Source: Roridomyces roridus (taxonomy: Eukaryota > Basidiomycota > Agaricomycetes > Agaricales > Mycenaceae). From it: 64,000 nt of DNA. Positions within the stretch are counted from its first letter, which is position 1, and the number at the start of each line of letters is the position of its first letter. The notes under the pieces are model-generated. The model searched no databases. It was not told the origin of the DNA and worked only from the letters and a program-made list of their open reading frames with translations. The translations under genes and the position numbers were made by a program. The stretch is from assembly GCA_029378245.1 (NCBI GenBank), contig JARKIF010000023.1, positions 434,001-498,000 on the forward strand, written 5' to 3'. Below are positions 54,548-64,000 of this stretch, piece after piece.

Positions 54548-56007
54548 TTAAAACTCATCTTCTCCAGGTGGCATCCTGCATGGGAAAAACATCGATGTAG
54601 TTTTTTTTTTCGCTTTGGCCGCGGGTTGGCCGCGGGGGTGATTTTGAACAACAAGCCTGGATTTCATCAAGACACAAGAACGGCGATAATATTTCCAAGT
54701 AACGACAGACAGGGCGCTGTGCCGACAGTGTCGGACAACATGATACAACTGGCCTGTATTTTCTTCCTTCCTCATACGAGTCATACCCTTCTCTTCTTTG
54801 TGTTCACCAACGAAAATCGTCCCAGATCTCACTGTCTGCGAGAAGATGTACGGCGGCAGATTACACATTCCAACCTTCTGGGCAAAGTACGTCGCGTCCT
54901 TGTCCCCATCCTTGGGTCGTTTGAGTAGCATGCAAGTGGCGCCGCTGCCATGAATAGCGAGCGGGACGAGGGCGTTCGAGCGATCAACCACTGTTGTACG
55001 CATGCAGACGCGGTTCCGTAGATCAACGAGGCTGGCATTGTAATGTGTCCGCCTCGGCGGGGCTTCCCATTGCGGAACCAGCTGACAATCGCCTGCAATC
55101 ATCATGTTAGATGCATGAGTGAAGCACGGAAGCACAACCCACCCCAGTAGGTCAACAGACCCAAATTCGGATCTTGTTTTCTCAACTTGGATTCAAGTGG
55201 TTCGCCGTACATCGAGTCCTCGAAAAATGCCCAGCCTGCGCGTTCGAGGTACATGGTGCTGATGAGCATCTCAATGAGGCAATAGACCATGCAGGCGATA
55301 TACAGCAGCAAGAAAATGGTCCCGACATCCCCTTGAGAGGCGACTCCTCCAATGACCACAACAGCTATGCAGAGAACAATCGAAAGCCACTTGACGAGCC
55401 GCATCTCTCGGTTGTTGTATAGACCGTAAGCATCTCGCTTGAGCGGGTGTGGACGGAGGCCAATGGTCTCGCACCCAATTATCGACAACTGCGGGTCTGA
55501 GTATCCTGCTCTGGACACAGGGAACGCGGTCACGACAGGTTCAAGGCGCTCGTTGCCCGCCGCAGGGTTAATCGGATTGCCCATCCAAGAGACGGTCCGG
55601 CCTTTGTCCGCCAGGCTTGCCGCGTTGTAGAAGCCTTGATTTAGCTCGAGCAGCCAGGCGAGATCCTGCCAGCTCCCACCCTTCTCCTTGAGGTCACAGA
55701 GGCGTGCCCGGCGCGGGAGGAGACCGTTCAGTCCTCTACCCAGTTGATTGTGGTTTTGATACTCCGTATCGTAGTCGTCCCGTCGGATAGCTTCGATGAC
55801 GAGAGCGTGAATGGCCACTTGCCACGGGACCGAGCCGGCGTTGACCGAGTGTTGGAAGATTGAGTATCTGAGCGGGAATCAGTCCACGCCGTCATACTGG
55901 CCACAAAAGAGCCAATCCTGGATCGTCTGGCAGCGGCGTGTCAAGTTGCCCAATCGGTCTCCATTGGCTTTGTCGAGAGTATACTGCCAGATGCGGAGGG
56001 ATCGCAT
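54548..56007 (-). pseudogene. Multi-pass membrane protein gene with in-frame TGA
   Basis: The frame is open from an ATG at 56007 to about 55102, apart from a TGA at 55881-55879, between IQDWLFCGQYDGVD and YSIFQHSVNAGSVPWQ. Then follow VAIHALVIEAIRRDDYD, WQDLAWLLELNQGFYNAASL, two transmembrane segments (WLSIVLCIAVVVIGGVASQG; IFLLLYIACMVYCLIEMLI) and GWAFFEDSMYGEPLESKLRK. A GTGGGT...CAG intron near 55141-55096 joins a C-terminal exon (GDCQLVPQWEAPPRRTHYNA, ATYFAQKVGMCNLPPYIFSQ). The end after about 54810 is uncertain. No family name is known to me. Alternatively the stop lies in a short intron I cannot see, and translation starts downstream. Confidence 0.5.
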
Positions 56008-56975
56008 GCGTACTATCACTGGATTCAGGACGCGATACACCCAGGTAGGAGAATCTCACACTGCGTCGTGAGCGATGGTGACAGTTCTATGCTAGGAATT
56101 CGGCTCGAGCCCCCGGCGAGGCCCGATGAGGCGAACAAGATTCTGTGGTCCAGACTCCACACTCGATCATCGTCGGGTTAACGGAAGTGCTGCGCCGATA
56201 GTCGAGGACAGTCCGGGAAGAGAGCTACGGTAAGGATAGGTTACATTCGGTTTAGTCAATTAGAGGGAAAAACTAGTCGACGGTCACGCACCTGCAAGTC
56301 GTAGCGGTGGCACCGAGTCACCAACAATCTACGCTTCTACAGGCTTCTACGTGGCTCAGAGCAGAGGAAACCATGCGAGACCACCGGGGTACATGGTTGA
56401 GATAGCGACGGTACCACTTAATCCACGAGATTGCCCGTATCTTCGGCCAGCACGGTGGAACGACGATTCGACGATGATGATGGTGACGAAAGAAGGGCCG
56501 CCGGGGCGGATCAGAATGTGACGTCACCTCCAGGCTCCGTGATCATCCCTTGATGCTTGGTCAGCACCTCACGGCACGGTGCAAGTAGGTACTATTTATC
56601 TCGGAAAGCAGTAGTCATCGTCACACCGGGATGAAGGAACAAGAGCATGTAGCTTTGGAGCAGCCTAGACTCCGGCAGCAATATATTATACTTATTGATT
56701 TACGGTCGAAAAACCAAATCCGGGCACAACCGCGCGGATCAGTGTGCGGGTCTTGCGATTTGGATTACCCATCACCCACTTGTCCGCCGGTTTTTTTTTT
56801 TTTTTTCTTTTGGAGCGTGTGGGACAATGCACATCAGTCTGCACTTAGCATTCTAACATACATCCGCTGGGGTTAACTGGAAGAGGTATACCAGTAGAAG
56901 CCAGGAAAAAAACCGCTCAGGAGGAAATGCCTTTATGCACGTTATACCAGTGTCGGACTCCTGCGTGGGTGCGGC
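56008..56975. other. Intergenic, nothing firm
   Basis: A poly-T tract (about 56792-56806) lies here. An open plus-strand frame runs from about 55880 to 56181 antisense to the membrane-protein gene, with no start or domain. Confidence 0.35.
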
Positions 56976-57278
56976 TCAGCCAACACCTGCTCTCAAGGGC
57001 AGAATACCCACTAAAACCCCCCTGACATTAATCCAATTTTCCGGCAGGGCATCTTCGTCCAGTAATAGCCCACTCCAGGTGTTAAGTACCACCTGTTTGT
57101 CGAAGCTTAGCGGACCAAATTTAAACTTGTCTGTCAAAATACGGTCTCTTTGAAGGGCAGAGTTCATTGTTCTAACCCAACGGTTGTGTATTTCGGACTG
57201 GGAGATATCTTGATCAGGATGTCGAATGCGCCGATCTACTCGTAAGTTCCAGATCAAGTGCCAAGCTAGTCCCAGCAA
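56976..57278 (-). pseudogene. Retroelement-like protein fragment
   Basis: A 100-residue frame contains EIHNRWVRTMNSALQRDRIL, LTDKFKFGPLSFDKQVVLNT, WSGLLLDEDALPENW and VRGVLVGI. This run (VNxxLxxD...LVLxTWSGxLxxEDxLPxxW...GVLVGI) recurs in proteins from repetitive loci in agaricomycete genomes, probably the C-terminus of a non-LTR element polyprotein. It has no start codon, no upstream reverse transcriptase and no downstream poly-A, so it is a fragment. Family assignment is tentative. Confidence 0.4.
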
Positions 57279-57533
57279 TTATACTTCAAGTAGGTAGGAG
57301 GCACGAGGAGCTGAGGTCCTGTTGAAAGCCCCATGGCGATTGCATCACGACTCCTTCGGGTTCGATTCCCGGCCTTGCAGATGAGAATGTTCTCATCATC
57401 AAAGTCGTTACCCTTTTTTTATACACTTGCAGACGTGCCCGGGTCCGGTACAGTCAGACCCCAACAACAACTACTTGCTCTGCCATAATTTTACAACGCA
57501 AAGGTCGTATCAGGTTTGACTCCCAGCGTTTAT

Positions 57534-57671
57534 CATTGGCCGTTACTTGGTCCTTCATATACGCACAAGCTTCGTATGCATCGTGAGGTGAAACTTACAT
57601 AACATTGGCCGTTACTTGGTCCTTCATATACGCACAAGCTTCGTATGCATCGTGAGGTGAAACTTACATAA
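57534..57671 (+). repeat. Perfect 69 bp tandem duplication
   Basis: 57534-57602 is repeated without change at 57603-57671 (both start CATTGGCCGTTACTTGG and end CTTACATAA). No mismatch means a recent event or an assembly artefact. Confidence 0.95.
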
Positions 57672-57779
57672 CCTTGTCCGACAAGCGTAATAAAAACATG
57701 CTCGAAGAGTCCAAAGGAAAAGTCCTAGAAGGTATACTAATCCCACAACGAAACCATGCACAGTACCAACAAGCGCTCA

Positions 57780-58323
57780 TCACCTGTGAGCTGACAATAC
57801 ACTGGGTGGCGGAGGAGACGGTATGCGCATACCCTCGACGTGCAGCAATTCGTCCTTTCTCCAAGCCTCTGATATGGGCAGCTGCGCGGGGCTCGGTGAA
57901 CGCAGGGCAGGTGATTTCATCTCGACACGCGGAGGCTCGACCACGATCATACCCATTCGTTCCTCTTCCTCCTCTCCCTCCTTGCGATTCCGCCTCCCAG
58001 TACGGCTTGTACATGTCTCCCATGGACCGACGGATGATGAGTTGTTGTAACCCCCTGTGAACGCATGGTAAGAAATCAGAAGGATGAAGGCACGCATGCG
58101 CACACCACCACCAACTCCACCCATAATCAACGCTCTCTTCCCGTCCGCTCCCCCCATTGTCATCCCCATCGCCATTCCAGCAATCCCATCCTGCCCCATC
58201 GCTGCAGTTACAGCAACACACACACGAGTCGGAATTCGAGAAGCAGTCGCAATCGCAGTTCGACCAACAGTCGGGATCGCAGCAAGCAAGAATGCACTCG
58301 CAGATACCGTCACATTCGGACAT
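57780..58323 (-). CDS. Cysteine-rich small protein, two-exon
   Basis: The first ATG after a TATA-like element (58386-58392) opens a frame whose first 60 residues hold about 15 Cys: MSECDGICECILACCDPDCW, then SNCDCDCFSN, DSCVCCCNCSDG. There is no signal peptide. Clusters of CC, CxC and CCC suggest metal binding or palmitoylation. A GTGCGC...ACAG intron (about 58102-58055) leads to a second exon, in one of two frames: one reading GYNNSSSVGPWETCTS and ending at 57780, or one reading YKPYWEAESQ. I favour the former since the GTGCGC donor predicts it. The low-complexity DNA also reads openly in the other frames, so the protein is likely but not certain. Confidence 0.45.
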
Positions 58324-58392
58324 GAGGTGCGGCGGGGAATGAGGATGACGGGCTTTATGTGTGAGCAAGGGAGAGGGCGGGTGGGTATTTAT

Positions 58393-58871
58393 GACCGGGC
58401 GGGCAACGGAGCACTGCCTCACGAAACATATCGGGCATGTGGGCGGTGGTATCGTTGAATTGACGTCGCACTGCCGGAAAGATTGCTACGTTGGAAGTAA
58501 TCCGTACATCGAACCGCCAAAACCGAGCGAGTTGCGAACCCTCTAGTCAATGCACAAACACGCAGAGTTGAGCACCATTGGTGGTTCGTATGGCCAGCGC
58601 TCGGGCGGCACGGGCCGCGCCGTCCCGGATCCCGACTCTCAGCGCGTCACGTTGCCGACGCCACTTCAGGGTCGTCTGAAAAGTTGCTGTGCTCTGTGGA
58701 CATGGGATATGTAAGCAACGTCGCGGGAAATGTCCTGGAATGTCTCCAAAGATGCATCTACAATACTTTGCTGTGCGAAGGGAGTGACAAGCATCATCGA
58801 CAGAAGATCTCGACTAAGTATTGTCCTCGTCGATATAAAACCTTAAACCTGGGGACAAGATGAATGATTAA
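58393..58871. other. Intergenic between Cys-rich gene and module copy B
   Basis: No gene was recognised. The duplicated module begins at about 58865. Confidence 0.4.
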
Positions 58872-59764
58872 TCAACATTGAAGGAACCGCTGTGACTCAC
58901 CCTCTCCAAGCCGCCGTCGATCAACCCAATCCTCCGCTCTCGACCAAAAATCGACACCCGTCAGCACACCAAGATGCCAATCTTCCACGTGCTCTCGACG
59001 CCTCATCCAAACGAACCTAGGATCCGCTGCCAGGTCAGGATCCGCGACGAGTCTGGTACCCTCAGGATGTGGAGCAACCAACATGAGGAGAACCCGAAGG
59101 GAGGCGCATGTATGGAGTACTTTGGGGAGGAGCGGCAAGAATTGTATGACAGAAAACGCGAGATGCGTGAGGTTTGGGATGGACGCTAGCCCAGACCACT
59201 CCTCCTCGCTTCCAAATTCAAAATCCCACATATCGAGGTGCGTGAGACGCGCAAAGATCGGGTGAGTGAAATCAACTGGGTCGAATAGCCGCCTTAGGTT
59301 GCAGGCGAGGCGTTTCAGCGGAGGGGGATTGGTTAGGGCGAGGAGTTGCTTTGCGTGTGGCCCAGCACACACGATGCTCTCGAGGAGCGGACAGGACAAG
59401 GCGAGGGTGGTGTGTTCGGGTGAATTGTTGATGAGCCAGAGATGTCGGGCGGAAGAGCGCAAATGGGGAGGGAGTTCTGGAGGCGCGTGACGAGAGATGT
59501 ACACGTGAGGGTACCCGCATGTCTTTTTGTGAAGGTCTTCCTGCTCGAGATACTGCGTGGGGCAGAAGACGACGCTGTGGGCAAGAGGCTGCAGCCTGTG
59601 ACGCGGTCAACGCTTCTGAGAGTGGGGCAGAGTCTGGTCACTGACCATTCCTTGACGCGCCGTGCCACCAGCAGGAGATCGAGCATGGACGATGGGTGAG
59701 TCCGGGCGGCCATCTCGAAGATGAGCCGTTGCAGTTCAGGTGGGAGACGCGGTTCGAGGAGCAT
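58872..59764 (-). CDS. LRR/F-box-like protein, module copy B
   Basis: The 280-residue protein comes from exons 59764-59646 and 59595-58872, with a 50 bp GT-AG intron at the same position as copy A. The opening LLEPRLPPELQRLIFEMAAR and the leucine-rich body (LTHLDMWDFEFGSEEEWSGL; LAFSVIQFLPLLPKVLHTC) closely follow copy A. Differences are mostly substitutions, plus an in-frame insertion (LLESIVCAGPH versus LLESAGPH) and a longer end (GEGESQRFLQC). The frame is open throughout. It probably has the same scaffold or substrate-recognition role as copy A. The zinc-finger copy B lies about 415 bp upstream on the same strand. Confidence 0.75.
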
Positions 59765-60179
59765 CTGGCGTGAAATGCGCCACCTTGAGCTCGCAGGGAA
59801 AGTGTTGATGAGTGTCGGGAAGAAGAGAGGGACGGCCCACGTGTTGCGCACGTGGCTGATTTGCACAAAGGCATCTGATGATGATCACTTTTGATCCAGG
59901 CGAAGTTGGGAATCGAAGGGGACAGGGCGAGTCGATATATATCCCTGGAATGGACATCCGACACCCGGCTCGTGAGCTCAGCGCTCAGAGCTGTGTTACG
60001 AACGACCTGTTCAAACCGGCTCGACTCCTGGGCTCGCCATTCGAGGAGTCCACTGTATGCTTTTGCTCCGATTTTTCTTTTAACATATGTACATACGTGA
60101 TCAACAACAGAAGTCCATCTACATCGAAACAATATTGCTACTATTAGTAGTTCATCGCAGTTCAGTATCCACGCCAGCA

Positions 60180-60997
60180 TCAGGCGCAGCGCTTGCTCCG
60201 CCCACAACTCCCACAGTACATCTTCCGCGAAGCCCTCGCCTCGTGGGTGTTCCCTGGATAGAGGAGCTTCAAAGGCGCGGAGGATCCGGACGCCGAGTGC
60301 GAAGAGGGCACGTAATACACGAATTTGTGGCTCGAATACCCGGAACCACCACTAGTCATCGAAGATATGATTTCCCTGCCGGCGGGGTAACTGGATGAGG
60401 AGGCCATCTCGAAATATTCACACTCGAAACACACGGTCGACGGGGTCTGCATCTGACGCGATTCGAGGGGAGGACCCTTAGTGCGAGTACGTTTGGGCTT
60501 GCTCGCGGTCTTGGGCGCTCCTTGAGGCTGTCCGCAGCTAATGATATCTGTAAGCAAGGGCAAGGCTAACGCAATGGAAAGACGCGCTACTCACTGTTTC
60601 TGGTGATTGTTCAGGTTATGCTGTTTGAGGGTAGCGAAATCACACCCCGGGGTTTTCTCGCATTTATGCATCCTAAGACGAATTCTGTTACATCTGGGCG
60701 GCGGGTAAGAAACACACATTGACGTACCGTTCCTCGATCTGCTTCCGCGTGAGGTGCATATCTCCGTGAACCCTCAGACCGTGGCGATTGTCGAAGCTCC
60801 ACGGGCAGCCGGAGACAGGACATAGCAGAGCCTTTGGGGTCGTCGGTGGACGTTTTCCACCCTGTGCTCATGCGTTAGAATGTGGTGGCAAGCCATGAAG
60901 CAACGCAACGCACCTTTGGAAGATGGACCGTCCTATCTCCGATTCTGACGACATATTTCGAGAGATAACCCTCCGGAAGGTTCTCTTTGAGTGGCAT
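60180..60997 (-). CDS. C2H2-type zinc-finger protein, module copy B
   Basis: The 217-residue protein comes from exons 60997-60914, 60861-60728, 60672-60595 and 60537-60180, with introns at the same sites as copy A. Finger 1 keeps Cys42, Cys47, His60 and His64, while Cys45 of copy A is Ser here, which shows Cys45 is not a ligand. Finger 2 has one more residue between its Cys (Cys77, Cys83, His96, His99/Cys100). The basic segment and the end KMYCGSCGRSKRCA are retained. The Ser-rich tail is about 45 residues shorter through in-frame deletions. The intron 3 donor is a canonical GTGAGT. Confidence 0.75.
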
Positions 60998-61063
60998 GGA
61001 TGCAATGTGGTTGTGAGAGGAGAGAGAAGAAGAGGTAATGAAAACTGACCCCAACACGACGCG

Positions 61064-61077
61064 ACGCGTCTTTTATA
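61064..61077 (-). promoter_or_regulatory. ACGCGT motif and TATA box before zinc-finger copy B
   Basis: ACGCGT (61064-61069) abuts a minus-strand TATAAAA (61077-61071), as in copy A, about 75 bases before the ATG. Confidence 0.45.
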
Positions 61078-61996
61078 ATTAACCGCAATCAGACCACCAC
61101 CCCGCGTGCGTCCCGAGGACAATGGCACGACCAGTTATCGGCATTGGCCGAACAAAGGACGGACAATTACGAGTACCGTAGCCTGAAATGGCAGATCCAG
61201 GGTCGTCAAGTTCCCCAGTGGCTGCACAAGGATAAAGTCAATCGGATTGACAAAGGAGCGGCGCCTCGAGTCGAGTCGCGAATGATGTGGCCAGGCAGCA
61301 TTGTTCGGTGGGTACCTCCAAGGGGCAAGATGGAAACGTGGGGAAGCGGTGAATGTTGATCATCCGCACGTGAGTACAGCTGAATCGGATGGAGGGAGAG
61401 GAGGAGACGGAAAAAAGCAGGGCGATCAGAACACAAACAAGTGTTCACAGTGTCCACTAGATGATCCGGTGGTGAGATCAATGATAAGATCATCTGCCAA
61501 GGACGCGGACAAGTACGGCGCCGGGGAGCAGCCCATGTACTCCATTTGGCGACGGTGGGAAAGCCGTAATGACTGCCGTCGCGACCGTTTCAGTGTCCGG
61601 CTGGTTGCATCATGATCAAAGGCACCGGAACGACTCAAAGCACTACTCGCCACGAAGAGTAACGACGATCAAGGTACTAGGTGTGGCTCCGGACGGGAGC
61701 TAATATCTTATGGCACCTATTTCGGGAAAACAAGAGCGGTGGAGACGACCGGATGTGGAGGTACAAGGGAGGCTGTTTGATCGACGTCGATCCTGGAATA
61801 TCCCCCCCCACTCAATGGAGTTGGAAAAATTTTCGCGATTCCCGAGGTTCCTTGAGTCGAGGCTTAAGTACAAGGATGACTGGATCGTCGCTTATTTCCG
61901 AGACGCGTCCGAGACGCGCAGGCATTCAATTGAGTTGGAAAATTTTCGTGATTCCCGAGGTTGGTCGAGCAAGTACAAGGACGAGTGAGTCATCTC
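61078..61996. other. Module tail and intergenic region
   Basis: Sequence to about 61475 is the end of the duplicated module (compare 6395-6795). It includes a conserved stretch readable as PGSIVRWVPPRGK on the plus strand, of unknown meaning. Diverged repeats of GAGTTGGAAAATTTTCG lie near 61820 and 61930. Confidence 0.45.
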
Positions 61997-62894
61997 TTAT
62001 TTCGGAGATGGGTCTATACAGTTGAGAAATAAACCGAGATGTGCAAGGTATGTACATTCGGTCGGACCACGCAAGTATACCTCCGCATCCAAGAGAGGAG
62101 CATCTAGAGTTGCAGGTTGTTGAATTGGGCACCGCATGTGCACGGACCCGTCGGCGGACAGATGCATTGGCTGAGACGAACTTGAGTAAACAACAATGAA
62201 GAGCAGAAATGACGACGCACACCCACTGTCCCTGCGCATACGGAAACGCGCGGCCGTCCTGCGGAGGTACGGCCGCCTGCTGCAGATTATAGTTGCTGCC
62301 ATACAGATTCGACACCACCTGTTGATTCGTCCATTGAGGCGCGCGACTGTTGTGGAACGTCTGGCCGGGAGCGGAGTAGTCCATCTGCATCGAAGCGGGT
62401 ACATTTACATTGGAATGCGAAGGTCGATGATGGGCGCTCTGAGAGGGCGGATACGGACTGGGAGACGGATACGAGTGATGATGGCCTTGTCCATGGTGCC
62501 CATACATGAGGTTGTTGTTGTTTGCTCCCGAAGTGGGCAAGGGTATGGGGGCGAATCCGGTTTGGGGGTGCATGTTGGAAGGGTGCGAGGGCTGCGGTGA
62601 CCAGCCGGAGCGTGGGTGGCTATGACCAGAGCTCGTTGAGGGAGTTGGACGAGCAGGCGCCCGCGCCAAGTCGTCCGGTTTTTGAGCTAGTGCAGACTCG
62701 CACTCGAGGCCCTTGCGCTGGCACCGAACACAAGGCTGCGTCCAATCGTTCTCAGACGTTGGTACGCACTAGGGTGTATCATATATCAGCTTGACAAAAG
62801 AAGACATAATCCAAAAGCGTACCTTCACTTTTCGCCTTCGGCAGTTGACGCACGCGACATACGCCCGACGAAATCTTGCATCCGGTGAAGACAT
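61997..62894 (-). CDS. Zn(II)2Cys6 (Gal4-type) transcription factor
   Basis: A DNA-binding regulator, 263 residues, from exons 62894-62823, 62768-62223 and 62170-61997. The binuclear cluster is complete: Cys15, Cys18, Cys25, Cys37, Cys40 and Cys47, spacing C-x2-C-x6-C-x11-C-x2-C-x6-C, with the basic RRRKVK between ligands. Intron 1 splits the motif just before the third Cys. The rest is low complexity (Pro, Ser, His, Asn, Gln; GHHGQGHHHSYPSPSPYPPS). There is no fungal-specific middle homology domain, so it belongs to the short subclass. Exon 3 (ends LFLNCIDPSPK) is less sure: intron retention would give an alternative end. Targets are unknown. Confidence 0.8.
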
Positions 62895-62940
62895 CTATAG
62901 TGGTGAGTGAATGGAAGGGAGTACAAACTTACTCGGGCCT

Positions 62941-63994
62941 TTAATATTCTTCAGAGGCCCTAAAATTGGGTGAAGGCACTGCAACGGGCCCAATACGGTG
63001 ATGAGACGCAACGAAGGGGTGCACCCAGTAACGGTTTCTGAAACTTTGGCGCGCCAGTGACTCTAAAACTGTGCACAGATCGTTCGTGATACTGTAATCC
63101 AAAGGTCGATCATGCAAGGTGAGTGCGAGAAGCAATGGAAGACACCTTGACGAATGGCGCATTTCAATTGTGATCCCCCTCGGATAAACGGTGACCTGTG
63201 TCCTGGTAGAACGGGTGTCGAATTGAGTTGCTTGGGGGAGGTTCGGAGCTGTATGCCTGTGAATGAATGTCCTATCGGCGTGCAGTAGATACAGCGGCTT
63301 CAGGTCTTTGTTGGTACAACAACCACGGGCATACCTGTATTTCGCCCAATGTGTGTTCAGGGCACAGCTTGGTGCTGCGCATGATGCGGGTCGGTCGTGA
63401 ATCTGTGATGATAAATAGTCGCTTACCTGTGACGGGCCGACGGCCAAGAACTGTCCCCTTGGGTCCCAAATTACTCGACATGGTAGCAAATACCCTCCAA
63501 GTATCAGGAACGGAGAAAAGGGCACTCCAATTGGCATATATCTGAGTTCTCAGCGTACCCGAGCCGGTGCCTCGCTGGAAGTTGGGATGGATATCAGGAT
63601 CATCGCCCCCGTGGATCTGAAGTCTGAGGGTATGACCATTGACGACCGATCGATGAACTGGGATGACAAACCTGAATGAGTTCACGCTGGAAATATGAGA
63701 ACAGTATCGAACCACCGGGGAAATTCAATTCACTCTGTGGCTGCGTTGCGCAACGAATAGGATCTGTTTGCGTCACCGAGATGAGATGCGCGTTTGTAGG
63801 AATGCGCATCATGCACATCTTCCCTCACCGCCACCCCGCTGGTCATTGATGATTGGCGCCTTCCGTTCCGATGTGGTTTCCCGTGGGCGCGTATTTGGCC
63901 ATGCAACCATAACAACCTCGCGGTGATGCGAGAATGAGCGTTGTCGAACCGAGCAGGAGGTGGACCCCCAAGAATGTTGATGAAAGGAAACCAA
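62941..63994 (-). CDS. Possible gene at the window edge, exons unresolved
   Basis: A stretch at about 63690-63480 reads V-N-SFRFVIPVHRSVVNGHTL, RLQIHGGDDPDIHPNFQ, SGTLRTQIYANWSALFSVPD, which looks coding. Another at 63770-63690 reads SELNFPGGSILFSYFQRELI. Splice joins could not be fixed and the 5' end may lie outside the window. No family was recognised. Confidence 0.3.
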
Positions 63995-64000
63995 GGTTTA

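Noticed and set aside
55880..56181. Plus-strand frame of about 100 residues reading LPDAEGSHAYYHWIQDAIHP
   Set aside because: It looks protein-like but has no start codon or joined exon and lies antisense to the membrane-protein gene. It is kept only as a possibility.
57340..57385. tRNA or tRNA-derived SINE (GGGTTCGATTCCCGG followed by a T run)
   Set aside because: Only the B box and T-arm are convincing. No A box or matching acceptor stem upstream, and no second copy in the window.

Overview
This is a window of nuclear DNA from a filamentous basidiomycete, most likely an agaricomycete (mushroom-forming, lignocellulose-decaying) fungus. The signs are many 46-60 bp GT-AG introns, fungus-specific families (G1 glutamic peptidase, glyoxal oxidase, Zn2Cys6 regulator, F-box/LRR-type proteins, O-fucosyltransferase-like proteins) and a basidiomycete-type CACTA/Tnp2 transposon. 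There is no bacterial operon structure. Species cannot be fixed from sequence alone. Gene models were spliced by eye from splice signals and reading-frame continuity.

Layout. 1-9.9 kb: a hAT-like MITE (296-1328), a frameshifted G1 peptidase gene (3002-3862), a two-gene module of an LRR/F-box-like gene (4069-4936) and a zinc-finger gene (5335-6286), a 423 bp MITE with 72 bp inverted repeats (7129-7551), and a small single-pass membrane protein (8244-8912). 9.9-26.8 kb is mostly mobile DNA. It holds an apparently undescribed non-coding element present as a 410 bp deleted copy joined head-to-tail to a 4.7 kb copy (9939-15043), a CACTA transposon with a 3 bp target duplication (15976-20668), a small secreted protein gene (20931), a GC-rich inverted-repeat segment, and a 3.9 kb element with its own terminal repeats (22828-26769). 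27-38 kb is gene-dense: a secreted polysaccharide lyase, a D-2-hydroxyacid dehydrogenase overlapping tail-to-tail with an F-box gene, two adjacent O-fucosyltransferase-like genes and a small membrane protein. 43-47 kb carries a small secreted protein and an intact copper-radical glyoxal oxidase. 47.35-51.74 kb is a third copy of the non-coding element. 52-64 kb has the intact G1 peptidase paralogue, a membrane protein gene with an in-frame stop, a cysteine-rich protein, the second copy of the LRR plus zinc-finger module (58872-60997) and a Zn2Cys6 transcription factor.

How it fits together. The secreted enzymes (G1 peptidase, polysaccharide lyase, glyoxal oxidase) and small secreted proteins match extracellular degradation, the glyoxal oxidase being an H2O2 source. 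The rest of the window is shaped by duplication and transposition: paralogous G1 peptidases, the duplicated two-gene module, and three copies of the satellite-bearing element. That element is the best candidate here for something not yet described.
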